Shown here: positions 1 to 8,031 of the stretch, one piece after another
How positions within the stretch are numbered: the stretch's first letter is position 1
Layout: the number at the start of each line of letters is the position of its first letter
Assembly (NCBI GenBank): GCA_035943635.1
Contig: DASZBX010000138.1
Span: 1 to 32,063, forward strand
Source of the DNA: DASZBX01 sp035943635
GTDB lineage: Bacteria; Actinomycetota; Actinomycetes; Streptomycetales; Catenulisporaceae
DNA: 32,063 bases
Reading direction: 5' to 3'
Translations under genes and position numbers: made by a program
Notes under the pieces: model-generated
Seen by the model: only the letters and a program-made list of their open reading frames with translations
What the model was told of the DNA's origin: nothing
The model's database searches: none

Positions 1-699
1 ACCCTGCTGACGCAGGTTTCTTACCTGCACTACAAGCCGTTCATCCACGGTTCTACCCTACGGCCACAGCCAAGGCCGCCAGACCCAAACGCCAACAGTC
101 ACACCCACCAGAGCGACCCTGCCAAAACAGCGAAACTCGAGGTCGTCTTTGATGTCCATTTTATAGGTGATGTTGTAGGCGACATGGTTACCAGAATCAC
201 CAATTCCGCGGTTGATGAGCAGGTCCAATGATGACGGTTTCCTCGGCACCAGATGCCTCGCCGAAACGCTGAGAGTCTTGACACTGCGCAGTGTCGCGCA
301 CTCCTCGGGTCGATCGTAGCTCGGCCCGAGCTGGCGATGCTGCTCTCTTTCAGGCGGCTTGATCACAGATCCCCATCTCCACGATCACTAGCCGCAATCC
401 GATCGTTTCGCCACTCACCGACAGCTCGTCCAGGAAAGCTACCGCGGGTTCACTCCGGTCTGTGGTTCTCGCAGCTTCGACGGTCAAAGCCGCGCCCTGC
501 TCGACGACCGTACGGCCGCAGGTTGCACACGTGGGCCGTACAGTTGCCACTGCACCCTCCACTATCACGAAAGAGGCACGCTTAGTAGTCGAAAATCATA
601 CTGGCGTGCGCCTCGTGCCGGAGCAGAATCGCCCAGTTGCCACCTTCGATAGGTCGATGTCTTACATTCGAGTCCGCAGACAATCGAGCCGAGCCCGGA
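1..699. other. Lower-GC region without a convincing gene
   Basis: About 700 bases lie before the gadB stop, with visibly lower GC and no strong third-position GC bias. Two overlapping minus-strand frames are the best coding candidates. One runs from a GTG at 568 to 350 (72 residues, with a CATC cysteine pair near residue 14). The other runs from a GTG at 366 to 58 (102 residues, hydrophobic Trp-rich end). Neither has a good ribosome binding site or a family I recognise, and they could be decayed coding DNA. A small hairpin (GCAGGT, 5-nt loop, ACCTGC) sits at 12-28. Confidence 0.5.
278..295. promoter_or_regulatory. Perfect 16-bp palindrome overlapping a TTGACA hexamer
   Basis: GACACTGCGCAGTGTC at 280-295 is its own reverse complement, and it overlaps a consensus -35-like TTGACA at 278-283. 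Such a dyad resembles operators of TetR-family repressors. No clear -10 box follows at the expected distance, and no gene starts just downstream on the plus strand, so its target is unclear. Confidence 0.35.
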
Positions 700-2106
700 T
701 CAGTGATGGAACGGCTCACGCTTGGCCACCATGGCCGAGGTGGCGTCGGCGCGGGGGTTGGCTTCGAAGAAGGCGACTTGGCGGCGTAAGTCATCCAGCA
801 GGATTCCGGCCAAATCATGGCTGAAGCCGTTGCGGACGACGATGCGCATGACCGCGACATCCTGCAGATCGGCCGGGAAGGTGTACGCCGGGACCTGCCA
901 GCCGCGTTGCCGCAGCCGCTCGGACAAATCGAAGACCGTATACCCGGTGACATCATCGCGCAGCTTGAAGGCGAACACGGGCAACTCACTCCCGTCGGAG
1001 AGCAGCTCGAACGGCCCGAGTCCGGCAATCGCCGAAGCCAGGGCCATCGCGATGTCCTGGGACACCTGCTGGACCCGCCGGTACCCCTCGAACCCCAGTC
1101 GCAGGAAGTTGTAATACTGCGCGACCACCTGCGAGCCGGGCCGGGAGAAGTTCAGCGCGAAGGTGGGCATCTCGCCGCCGAGGTAGTTGACCCGGAAGAC
1201 CAGATCCTCGGGCAGCGCGTCCACGTTGCGCCACAGTGCCCAGCCGATGCCCGGGTAGACCAGGCCGTACTTGTGCCCGGAGGCGTTGATGGACTGCACC
1301 CGGGCGACCCGGAAGTCCCACTGCAGATCCGGCTGCAGAAACGGGGCGACGAAGCCGCCGGAGGCCGCGTCCACATGGATCGGGACGTCGAGCCCGCGCT
1401 CGGCCTGTACCGCGTCCAGCGCCTGGCTGATCTCCAGCACCGGCTCGTAGCTGCCGTCCATGGTCGAGCCCAGGATCGCCACCACGCCGATCGTGTTCTC
1501 GTCGCACAGCGCGGCGGCCTCGGCGGCGCCCAGGTGCAGCCGGTCCCGGGTCATCGGCACGTAGCGCGGTTCGACCTCCCAGTAGCGGCAGAACTTCTCC
1601 CAGCACACCTGCACGTTCGAGCCCATGATCAGGCTGGGCCGGTCGGCCGGCTGCCCGGCCGCGCGGCGCCGCTGCCGCCAGCGCCAGAGCAGGGCCAGGC
1701 CGCCGAGCATGGCCGCCTCGCTGGACCCGGTGGTCGAGCAGCCGGTGGCCTCGCTGCCGGGCGGCGCGTGCCACAGGTCGCCGAGGATGTTGATGCAGCG
1801 GTGCTCCAGCTCGGCGGTCTGCGGGTACTCGTCCTTGTCGATCATGTTCTTGTCGGAGCACTCGGCCATCAGCTGCTGGGCCTGCGGCTCCATCCAGGTG
1901 GTCACGAAGGTGGCCAGGTTCAGCCGGGCGCTGCCGTCGAGCACCAGTTCGTCCCGGATCACCTGGGCCGCGCTCTCGGCCGGCATGCCCGGCCCGGCCA
2001 GCCGGAACCGGGGGATCTCGTCGAGCGCGCCGTCCTGGCTGTAGAGCGGGTTGACGGTCACCCGGCGGTGCTCTTGCCCGCCGTCGATGCGCTTGTGCAG
2101 GACCAT
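700..2106 (-). CDS. gadB: Glutamate decarboxylase (PLP-dependent, GadB type)
   Basis: This 468-residue protein should convert L-glutamate to GABA and CO2 in the cytoplasm, consuming a proton. It is nearly the same length as E. coli GadB (466 residues). The pyridoxal-phosphate lysine is in the HKYG motif (K279). The upstream HVDAASGG motif supplies the cofactor-binding Asp246, and STTGSSEA at 124-131 is the phosphate-binding segment. The protein ends in His-His, recalling the C-terminal histidine region that is pH-sensitive in E. coli. The ATG start is preceded by an AAGAGG ribosome binding site. No glutamate/GABA antiporter gene is adjacent; the only amino-acid permease in the window is a fragment near 15.5 kb. 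The gene is divergent from the chitinase. The family call is secure; a role in acid resistance is inference. Confidence 0.95.
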   Translation of the reverse strand: MVLHKRIDGGQEHRRVTVNPLYSQDGALDEIPRFRLAGPGMPAESAAQVIRDELVLDGSARLNLATFVTTWMEPQAQQLMAECSDKNMIDKDEYPQTAELEHRCINILGDLWHAPPGSEATGCSTTGSSEAAMLGGLALLWRWRQRRRAAGQPADRPSLIMGSNVQVCWEKFCRYWEVEPRYVPMTRDRLHLGAAEAAALCDENTIGVVAILGSTMDGSYEPVLEISQALDAVQAERGLDVPIHVDAASGGFVAPFLQPDLQWDFRVARVQSINASGHKYGLVYPGIGWALWRNVDALPEDLVFRVNYLGGEMPTFALNFSRPGSQVVAQYYNFLRLGFEGYRRVQQVSQDIAMALASAIAGLGPFELLSDGSELPVFAFKLRDDVTGYTVFDLSERLRQRGWQVPAYTFPADLQDVAVMRIVVRNGFSHDLAGILLDDLRRQVAFFEANPRADATSAMVAKREPFHH

Positions 2107-2456
2107 GGGATACCTCTTCCCGGGCCGGCTGGCGCCTCGCCCGTGGTGGGTCCGTTGTCATGATTGACGACAGTGCCCATCGTAGGCGCGGGGTCCGGTT
2201 CGGGCATGCCATCGGGCGCCGCAGTGCCGGTGCGCCGGGTGCGCCGGACGGCCGGATCCGCGCCCGCCGGCCCGCGCCGGACCGGGCAGTTCCAGAAAAC
2301 CGCCCGGCGCCCCTTGACGCCGGCACTGGTCTAGTCCAATTATCGGCACAGTAAGCACTCGGTGTTCGGCAGACGCGGCGTCGGCGCAACGTCCTTTACC
2401 GCACCGCTGACCACGCAGCGCCCCATCCGCCCGTCCCCGAAAGGACCTGCCACCCC
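2107..2456. other. Divergent intergenic region gadB / chitinase
   Basis: This 350-bp region carries the promoters of both flanking genes. On the chitinase side there is a TTGACG hexamer at 2314-2319 and a DasR-like operator, leaving a leader of about 110 nt that ends in an AAAGGA ribosome binding site. On the gadB side, an imperfect dyad with TGTC and GACA arms lies near 2157-2172, but I cannot define a promoter there. I see no other gene. Confidence 0.5.
2325..2340 (+). promoter_or_regulatory. DasR-like operator (dre) in the chitinase promoter
   Basis: ACTGGTCTAGTCCAAT matches 14 of 16 positions of the dre consensus ACTGGTCTAGACCACT as I remember it. That element is bound by the GntR-family repressor DasR and is found upstream of chitinase and N-acetylglucosamine genes in streptomycetes. 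It lies directly after a TTGACG -35-like hexamer (2314-2319) and overlaps where the -10 box should be, so bound repressor would block the polymerase. This predicts induction of the chitinase by amino-sugar metabolites. The site is seen; the regulator is inferred and not encoded in the window. Confidence 0.75.
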
Positions 2457-4070
2457 ATGCGCCGACCGCATTCCGCGCCCGACTTCCCGTCCGGCGGCTC
2501 GCCGTCCGGTCCCGGCTCCCCCGCCTCGCCCCGCCGCGCCCGCGCCATGATCGCCGTGGGCACCACCTTCGCCCTGGCCGTCGGCGGGGCCGCGGTGCTG
2601 GCCAGCACCGCGAACGCCGCCCCGGTCAACCTGCTGGCCGACCCCGGCTTCGAGTCCGGCTCCCTGTCCGGCTGGACCTGCGACGCGGGCACCGGATCCG
2701 TGGTGACCAGCCCGGTCCACTCCGGCGGTTACGCACTCGCCGGCGCCGCCACCAGCAGCGACGACGCCCAGTGCACGCAGACCGTGGCCGTGCAGCCGAA
2801 CTCCGCCTACACGCTCAGCGGCTACGTCGAGGGCAGCTACGTCTACCTCGGGATCACCGGCGGCACCTCCACCTGGACCCCGGGCGCGACCTCGTGGACC
2901 CAGCTGACCACCACCTTCACCACCGCCGCGGGCCAGACCAGCCTGCAGGTCTACACCCACGGCTGGTACGCCGAGGGCACCTACCACGCGGACGACCTGT
3001 CCTTGACCGGCCCGGCCGGCAGCGGTCCGTCAGCCCCGCCGAGCACCACCTCCGCGCCCACCGCCCCGCCGACCACCTCGTCGCCGACGGCCAAGCCGAC
3101 CACGGCCCCGCCGACGACGAGCGCCCCCACCACCGCGCCGCCGACCACTCCGGTCAGCCCGCCGCCGGCCGGCTCGTTCACCCACCCGGTGTACTTCATG
3201 CCGGTGGACAACAACCCGGCCCCGGTCTCCGGCATCATCAGCCAGTCCGGCGAGAAGGAGTTCAACCTCGCCTTCGTGCTGGACTCCGGCGGCTGCACCC
3301 CGGCCTGGGACGGGGACGCGACCATGCCGGTCTCCTCGGACACCACGGTCCTGGCCGACGTCAACGCGATCCGGGCGGCCGGCGGCGACGTCGCGGTGTC
3401 CTTCGGCGGCTACAACGGCACCGAGCTCGGCAGCACCTGCGGCTCGGCCTCCGCGCTGGCCGACGCCTACCAGTCGGTGATCACCAAGTACAACCTGACC
3501 CACGTGGACTTCGACTACGAGAACACCGCGCTGGACTCCAACACCGGCGTCCGGTTCGGCGCGATCGCGATCCTGGAGAAGAACGACCCGAACCTGAAGG
3601 TCTCCCTCACCATCCCGATGACCACGATCGGCTTCCCGGGCACCGGCACCGACGAGATCCAGCAGGCCAAGGCGGACGGCGCCCGGCTCGACGTGATCAA
3701 CGCGATGGACTTCGACACCGGCCTGACCGCCGGCACCGAGGTCGCGCAGACCGAGGCCATCGCCAGGGACGCGGTCACCCAGCTGGGCTCGATCTACGGC
3801 TGGACCGCCGCGCAGGCCTGGTCGCACCTGGGCTTCCAGCTGATGAACGGGCACACCGACCAGCCGTCCGAGCTGTTCCTGCAGTCCGACTTCCAGACCC
3901 TGCTGGCCTTCGCCCAGGCCAACCACCCGGCCTGGTTCTCGTTCTGGTCGGTCAACCGGGACTTCCAGTGCCCGGCCGGGGCCGTGGAGGCCTGGGCCCC
4001 GGGCACCTGCTCGAACATCACTCAGAACCCATACGACTTCACGAAGATCATCGTGCAGTACAACGGCTGA
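2457..4070 (+). CDS. Secreted modular GH18 chitinase
   Basis: This 537-residue extracellular enzyme should hydrolyse chitin. An extended, arginine-bearing N-terminus leads into a hydrophobic signal core (about 31-50) with an ANA cleavage site at residue 54. Residues 55-187 form a beta-sandwich resembling CBM4/9- or CBM16-type carbohydrate-binding modules. Residues 188-239 are a Thr/Pro/Ser linker, and 240-537 are the GH18 barrel. The barrel shows SFGGYNG (315-321, the SxGG strand) and DFDYE with the acid catalyst E355. The first Asp of the usual DxxDxDxE motif is a threonine here. Translation probably starts at 2457 behind AAAGGA. An internal ATG at 2547 would leave a short, conventional signal peptide and cannot be excluded. 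The DasR-like operator upstream fits a chitin-utilisation role. GH18 members can also be endo-beta-N-acetylglucosaminidases. Confidence 0.93.
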   Translation: MRRPHSAPDFPSGGSPSGPGSPASPRRARAMIAVGTTFALAVGGAAVLASTANAAPVNLLADPGFESGSLSGWTCDAGTGSVVTSPVHSGGYALAGAATSSDDAQCTQTVAVQPNSAYTLSGYVEGSYVYLGITGGTSTWTPGATSWTQLTTTFTTAAGQTSLQVYTHGWYAEGTYHADDLSLTGPAGSGPSAPPSTTSAPTAPPTTSSPTAKPTTAPPTTSAPTTAPPTTPVSPPPAGSFTHPVYFMPVDNNPAPVSGIISQSGEKEFNLAFVLDSGGCTPAWDGDATMPVSSDTTVLADVNAIRAAGGDVAVSFGGYNGTELGSTCGSASALADAYQSVITKYNLTHVDFDYENTALDSNTGVRFGAIAILEKNDPNLKVSLTIPMTTIGFPGTGTDEIQQAKADGARLDVINAMDFDTGLTAGTEVAQTEAIARDAVTQLGSIYGWTAAQAWSHLGFQLMNGHTDQPSELFLQSDFQTLLAFAQANHPAWFSFWSVNRDFQCPAGAVEAWAPGTCSNITQNPYDFTKIIVQYNG

Positions 4071-4090
4071 GCCGCCGTCGCGCCACCCGC

Positions 4091-4122
4091 GGCGCCGTCC
4101 GGGATCCGTCCCGGGCGGCGCC
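4091..4122 (+). terminator. Chitinase terminator hairpin
   Basis: A 14-bp stem (GGCGCCGTCCGGGA pairing with TCCCGGGCGGCGCC, one G-T wobble) closes a TCCG loop 20 nt after the chitinase stop codon. There is no long T tract, which is common for terminators in high-GC actinomycetes. Confidence 0.7.
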
Positions 4123-4194
4123 GTCCGTCATGATCCTGCGATACCCGGCGCGCCGCCGGACCCGCGCTCGGCCGCGCGGGCCAGAATGGGGCGC

Positions 4195-4377
4195 ATGACC
4201 GAGGAATCCGCCGCCATCGCAGGCTACTGGTGGGACGGCGGCGTGCGCGCGGACGACCTCGCCGCGCAGCTGCAACCGCTGGTCGCCGAGCTGCGGGTCG
4301 AACAGCTCGGCGCGATGGCCGAACTGTGGGGCCGCCCGGTCGGCGACGAACGCTACGCCCTGGTAGCACAGATCTGA
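4195..4377 (+). CDS. Small protein of unknown function (60 aa)
   Basis: This 60-residue acidic protein begins MTEESAAIAGYWWDGG and ends with ALVAQI. It contains a predicted amphipathic helix (ADDLAAQLQPLVAEL). I do not recognise a family. The reading frame has the high third-position GC of real genes here. The preferred start is the second ATG (4195). It has no ribosome binding site but is preceded by CAGAAT 7 nt upstream, a spacing typical of leaderless actinobacterial transcripts. The first ATG, at 4186, would overlap that -10-like box. It is convergent with the gene at 4423-5070. Confidence 0.55.
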   Translation: MTEESAAIAGYWWDGGVRADDLAAQLQPLVAELRVEQLGAMAELWGRPVGDERYALVAQI

Positions 4378-4422
4378 TATACCTGCCGCATGCGCCCGGC
4401 CGGACGCGCCGCGGGCGCCGGA

Positions 4423-5070
4423 TCAGATCGCCGCGATGCTTCCCGGCGCGCGCTCGACCCGGGCCAGCGTGCGCAGCACCGCGAGCGGGCCGTACCGGTA
4501 CATCGACAGCCGGGTGAGCAGGTCGATCACCAGCTGCAGGGGTTCGTCCGGCAGGACCGGGGCCTGGTTGCCCACGCTGACCGCCAGGTCGTCCGAGTGC
4601 ACCAGCAGCTCGACCGTCCGGGTCAGCAGGAAGTCGTCCCGGGACAGCGACCAGCCTTCCCAGGGCATGAACACCGACCGCCCGGTCTCGTCCTCGGCCA
4701 GCTCGGTGCGCACGATCCCGAGCGCCCGCCGGGCCTGGGCCAGCACGCTGTCGGGCCCGTCGCTCGCGGCCCGCTCGCCGGTGGCCCGGATGTCCTTGTT
4801 CGCCACGCTCTCCGGGTCCGAGTCGTTCCACGCACAGCGCCGGTAGTGCTCGAACAGGGTGACCGGCGGCGTGTCCGCGGCGTGCGCGATCAGCACCTCG
4901 GGCACGTTCAGGATCTGCCGGGCCAGGTGCGCGGCCAGCCCGCCCACCGAGAAGTGCCGCAGCGCACTCGGATCGGTCCATCGCACACTGACATTCGGTT
5001 CCTGGAGGAGCTCGAGAGCCGACTCCGCGGCCGCCAGGTAGGCCCGGGAACAAAGATTGGCGATTGGCAT
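4423..5070 (-). CDS. Maleylpyruvate isomerase-like, mycothiol-dependent family protein
   Basis: This 215-residue protein has the DinB-like four-helix fold of the MDMPI N-terminal family. Members are metal-binding enzymes that use mycothiol as co-substrate, or relatives of unknown reaction. The probable metal ligands are visible as H48 (GGLAAHLARQ) and the ExxxH pair E154/H158 in TVELLVHSDDLA, matching the H...E-x3-H arrangement of the characterised Corynebacterium enzyme. The frame is open much further upstream, but the start at 5070 (MPIANL) is favoured because TACCCT, a TANNNT -10 box, ends 7 nt before it, implying a leaderless mRNA. No aromatic ring-cleavage genes flank it, so the substrate cannot be named. 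Confidence in the family is high and in the reaction low. Confidence 0.8.
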   Translation of the reverse strand: MPIANLCSRAYLAAAESALELLQEPNVSVRWTDPSALRHFSVGGLAAHLARQILNVPEVLIAHAADTPPVTLFEHYRRCAWNDSDPESVANKDIRATGERAASDGPDSVLAQARRALGIVRTELAEDETGRSVFMPWEGWSLSRDDFLLTRTVELLVHSDDLAVSVGNQAPVLPDEPLQLVIDLLTRLSMYRYGPLAVLRTLARVERAPGSIAAI

Positions 5071-5419
5071 AACGGCGAGGGTACCCGGATTGCCGGTGGG
5101 GTAATACCGTGTCCCATAAATGAACATGTTGCCCTTCAGTATCCTGTTTCCGCAGCCTGGAGCCGCACAGTGAATCCGAACACTGCCGCGTCGGCCGGAA
5201 CCCGCCGCCGCCGGCCGGGAAGACCGCGGGCTACGGCGGTCGGCCGCCGCGATACCCCCGGAATCCGCACCGCAGCAGCCGTACCGCCGCGTGTTTCCCG
5301 TTGCCACGGCCGCCCGGCGTCACCCGGTCCGCCCTACCCGGGCGGCCCCGCCGGGAGGCATGATGGACCGGACCAGCAGCCGGCCGACCGTTCGGTCTCA
5401 AGTGGAGGTGGTGACCGGT
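5071..5419. other. Intergenic region upstream of paaI
   Basis: About 350 bases lie between the divergent isomerase-like gene and paaI. The left 100 bp are comparatively AT-rich and probably hold the promoters. The rest is GC-rich and open in the paaI frame, but lacks an upstream ribosome binding site that would support a longer PaaI. No gene or clear operator is seen. Confidence 0.4.
5078..5083 (-). promoter_or_regulatory. -10 box of a leaderless gene (TACCCT)
   Basis: Read on the minus strand, TACCCT fits TANNNT and ends 7 nt before the ATG at 5070. That would place the transcription start at or next to the start codon. No good -35 hexamer is seen. Confidence 0.4.
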
Positions 5420-5911
5420 ATGTCCCGGCCTGAGGCGCCCGCGCGCAACGCGGCGCACGAGATGTTCGACGCGGACGCGGCGTCCAACCGGCTCGGCATC
5501 GAGCTGCTGGCCGCGGGCGAGGGCCGCGCGACCGCCCGGATGCTGGTCACCGCCGACATGGTCAACGGCCACGCCATCGCGCACGGCGGCTTCGTCTTCC
5601 TGCTCGCGGACACCGCGTTCGCCTGCGCGTGCAACAGCCACGGCCCGGTCACCGTGGCGGCCGGCGCCGACATCACCTTCGTCGCCCCGGCCCGCGCGGG
5701 CGACCTGCTGACCGCCGTGGCCGAGGAGCGCACCCGCTTCGGCCGCAACGGGATCTACGACGTGACCGTCTACCGCCGCCCGCCCGGCGAGTCGAGTGAC
5801 GCAGCCCGGCCGGCCGACGGCGCGGACACGTACGGTGAGCTCGTCGCCGAGTTCCGCGGCCGCAGCCGGACCATCTCCCGCAAGCCGGCCCCACCCGAGG
5901 AGGAGCGCTGA
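5420..5911 (+). CDS. paaI: Hydroxyphenylacetyl-CoA thioesterase PaaI-like
   Basis: This 163-residue hotdog-fold thioesterase should hydrolyse aryl-CoA thioesters, releasing CoA trapped in dead-end phenylacetate pathway intermediates. The signature NGHAIAHGGFVFLLADTAF (49-67) contains the HGG turn and the catalytic-position Asp64, as in E. coli PaaI. VAAGADITFVAPARAGD is the typical second half. The start is the ATG at 5420, behind a GGAGG at 5404-5408. An in-frame GTG at 5411 is too close to that ribosome binding site. The stop is 2 nt from the paaK start, so the two genes are almost certainly co-transcribed and translationally coupled. Confidence 0.88.
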   Translation: MSRPEAPARNAAHEMFDADAASNRLGIELLAAGEGRATARMLVTADMVNGHAIAHGGFVFLLADTAFACACNSHGPVTVAAGADITFVAPARAGDLLTAVAEERTRFGRNGIYDVTVYRRPPGESSDAARPADGADTYGELVAEFRGRSRTISRKPAPPEEER

Positions 5912-5913
5912 CC

Positions 5914-7266
5914 ATGTCCGACCCGAGCCTCTCGCCCCACGCCGCCGGCGCCCGCCGGTTGGGCCCGGCCCCCGCCGCGGACCTGCTCGACCCGGCCGAA
6001 CGCCTCTCCGCGGACGAACTCGCCGCGACCCAGCTCGCCCGCCTGCGCCAGACCCTGCGCCACGCGTACGACAACGTCGCGTTCTACCGCCACGCCTTCG
6101 ATGCCGCCGGACTGCGCCCGGAAGACTGCCGGGAGCTGGCCGACCTGGCGAAGTTCCCGCTCACCACGAAGGGCGACCTGCGCGACAACTACCCGTTCGG
6201 CATGTTCGCGGTGCCGCGCGAGCAGGTCCGCCGGATCCACGCGTCCAGCGGCACCACCGGGCGGCCGACCGTGGTCGGCTACTCCGAGGCGGACGTGGAC
6301 ATGTGGGCCACGGTGATGGCCCGCTCGATCCGCGCGGCCGGCGGGCGCCCGGGCGACCGGGTGCACGTGTCGTACGGCTACGGCCTGTTCACCGGCGGCC
6401 TCGGCGCCCACTACGGCGCGGAGAAGCTCGGCTGCACGGTGATCCCGGTCTCCGGCGGCATGACCGCGCGCCAGGTGCAGCTGATCCACGACTTCGAACC
6501 CGAAGTCATCATGGTCACGCCGTCCTACATGCTCGCGCTGCTCGACGAATTCGAGAATCAGGGCCTGGATCCGCGCGCCTGTTCGCTGAGGGTCGGCATC
6601 TTCGGGGCCGAGCCGTGGACCGAGCAGATGCGGCAGGAGATCGAGGAACGCGCCGACCTGCACGCCGTGGACGTCTACGGCCTGTCCGAGGTGATCGGCC
6701 CGGGCGTGGCGCAGGAGTGCGTGGAGACCAAGGACGGCCTGCACGTCTGGGAGGACCACTTCTATCCTGAGGTGATCGACCCGGAGACCGGCGCGGCCCG
6801 GCCCGACGGCGAACTCGGCGAGCTGGTGTTCACCTCGCTGACCAAGCAGGCGATGCCGATCATCCGGTACCGGACCAGGGACCTGACCCGCCTGCTGCCC
6901 GGCACGGCCCGGCCGGCCTTCCGCCGGATGGAGAAGGTGACCGGCCGCAGCGACGACATGATCATCCTGCGCGGCGTGAACGTGTTCCCGACCCAGATCG
7001 AGGAGCTCGTGCTGCGCACCGGCGGCCTGGCCCCGCACTTCCAGCTCGAACTGACCACGGCCGGCCGGCTCGACCGGCTCACGGTGCAGGTCGAGGCGCG
7101 CCCCGACTGCCCGGCCGGGCGCCGCGAGCAGGCCGCCGCGGAACTGGTCGCCGGAGTCAGGGACCGGGTCGGGGTGAGCGTGGCGGTGACGGTCCTGGAT
7201 CCCGGCGCGGTCGAGCGTTCCACCGGCAAGTTCCAGCGCGTCGTGGACCGCCGCGCCGGCCGCTGA
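5914..7266 (+). CDS. paaK: Phenylacetate-CoA ligase PaaK
   Basis: This 450-residue adenylate-forming enzyme should activate phenylacetate or a related aryl acid to its CoA thioester with ATP. The P-loop SSGTTGRPTV is at 111-120. YGLSE (255-259) contacts the adenylate, YRTRD (319-323) carries the ribose-binding Asp, and RGVNVFPTQIEE (353-364) is typical of PaaK. The length is close to the usual 430-440. It follows paaI with a 2-nt gap and ends 77 nt before a TetR regulator. The oxygenase (paaABCDE) and beta-oxidation genes of the pathway are absent here, so the true substrate may be another aromatic acid. The ligase assignment is firm. Confidence 0.93.
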   Translation: MSDPSLSPHAAGARRLGPAPAADLLDPAERLSADELAATQLARLRQTLRHAYDNVAFYRHAFDAAGLRPEDCRELADLAKFPLTTKGDLRDNYPFGMFAVPREQVRRIHASSGTTGRPTVVGYSEADVDMWATVMARSIRAAGGRPGDRVHVSYGYGLFTGGLGAHYGAEKLGCTVIPVSGGMTARQVQLIHDFEPEVIMVTPSYMLALLDEFENQGLDPRACSLRVGIFGAEPWTEQMRQEIEERADLHAVDVYGLSEVIGPGVAQECVETKDGLHVWEDHFYPEVIDPETGAARPDGELGELVFTSLTKQAMPIIRYRTRDLTRLLPGTARPAFRRMEKVTGRSDDMIILRGVNVFPTQIEELVLRTGGLAPHFQLELTTAGRLDRLTVQVEARPDCPAGRREQAAAELVAGVRDRVGVSVAVTVLDPGAVERSTGKFQRVVDRRAGR

Positions 7267-7281
7267 GCATCGCGCCCACGA

Positions 7282-7310
7282 TTGACAACAAGCGTTGGCC
7301 AACGGATAGT
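7282..7310 (+). promoter_or_regulatory. TetR gene promoter with embedded palindromic operator
   Basis: TTGACA (7282-7287) and GATAGT (7305-7310) are separated by exactly 17 bp. The spacer contains the perfect 12-bp palindrome CGTTGGCCAACG (7293-7304). A repressor bound here would occlude the promoter, so autoregulation by the downstream TetR protein is likely. No such palindrome precedes paaI, so control of paaIK by the same protein is not evident. Confidence 0.7.
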
Positions 7311-7343
7311 GACGGCATCGACTCCCACGGAAGGCCCCCGCCG

Positions 7344-7922
7344 ATGAGCACCGACGCCCCGCGGTTCACCGACCGCTCGGCTCAGTCCCGCGCCGCGATC
7401 CTGGCCGCGGCCCGGGCCCGGTTCGCCGCCGACGGCTACGAGAAGACCACCATCCGGGCCGTGGCCGCGGACGCCGGCATCGACGCCTCGATGGTGATGC
7501 GCTACTACGGCAACAAGGCCAGGCTTTTCCAGGCCAGCGCCGCCGTCGACCTCGAACTGCCCGCGCCGGCCGCGGTCAGCCCGCAGGAGCTGGCCGCGGG
7601 ACTGGCCCGCGCGTTCGTCGAGCACTGGGAGAAGGGCGAGAACGAGGTCGAACGCCTGGTCGTGCGCACCGCCGTGACCCATCCCGAGGCGGTGGCCCAG
7701 GTCCAGCGGATCTTCGAGACGCAGCTGCGGCCGCCGTTCCTGGCCGCCCTGCCCGACGACCCGGACGCCGAGCTGCGCGCCGCCCTGGTCATGACGCAGA
7801 CCATCGGCATGATCGTGTGCCGCTACCTGCTGGCCCTGGAACCCATCGCCTCGGCCGACCCGCAGGTGCTCGAACGCGCCCTGCGCGACGTCGTGGAACT
7901 GCACGCCACCCGGGAGCTGTGA
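7344..7922 (+). CDS. TetR/AcrR-family transcriptional repressor
   Basis: This 192-residue regulator has an N-terminal helix-turn-helix at about 36-57 (TIRAVAADAGIDASMVMRYYG, ending in the usual YYGNK-type turn) and a helical ligand-binding domain that resembles TetR_C members in actinomycetes. The ATG follows a GGAAGG ribosome binding site (7329-7334). It has its own promoter with a palindromic operator, and a strong hairpin terminator comes immediately after it, so it is a monocistronic unit. Its ligand is unknown. Position after paaIK suggests but does not show a link to aryl-CoA metabolism. Confidence 0.88.
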   Translation: MSTDAPRFTDRSAQSRAAILAAARARFAADGYEKTTIRAVAADAGIDASMVMRYYGNKARLFQASAAVDLELPAPAAVSPQELAAGLARAFVEHWEKGENEVERLVVRTAVTHPEAVAQVQRIFETQLRPPFLAALPDDPDAELRAALVMTQTIGMIVCRYLLALEPIASADPQVLERALRDVVELHATREL

Positions 7923-7951
7923 GCCTGCTCGCCCGGGCCGGAACGCATAAG

Positions 7952-7992
7952 GGCCGTGGCCCGGACGGGGCGACGTCGTCCGGGCCACGGCC
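7952..7992. terminator. Strong hairpin terminator after TetR
   Basis: A perfect 16-bp stem (GGCCGTGGCCCGGACG with CGTCCGGGCCACGGCC) encloses a 9-nt loop, starting 29 nt after the tetR stop. It lacks a T tract in either direction but is among the strongest hairpins in the window. It may serve convergent transcription from 8235 as well. Confidence 0.75.
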
Positions 7993-8031
7993 GTCTCCAG
8001 CGTCAGATCAGCGATGTACTCAGGGTTCTGA

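Noticed and set aside
12..28. A tRNA or terminator at the left edge
   Set aside because: The 6-bp hairpin has no tRNA arms or conserved loop around it and no T tract, and the flanking gene is outside the window.
817..2389. Long open frames on both strands across gadB (448 and 467 codons)
   Set aside because: They are shadows of GC-rich codon use; their products are Arg/Gly/Ala-rich low-complexity sequence, while the gadB frame carries all family motifs.
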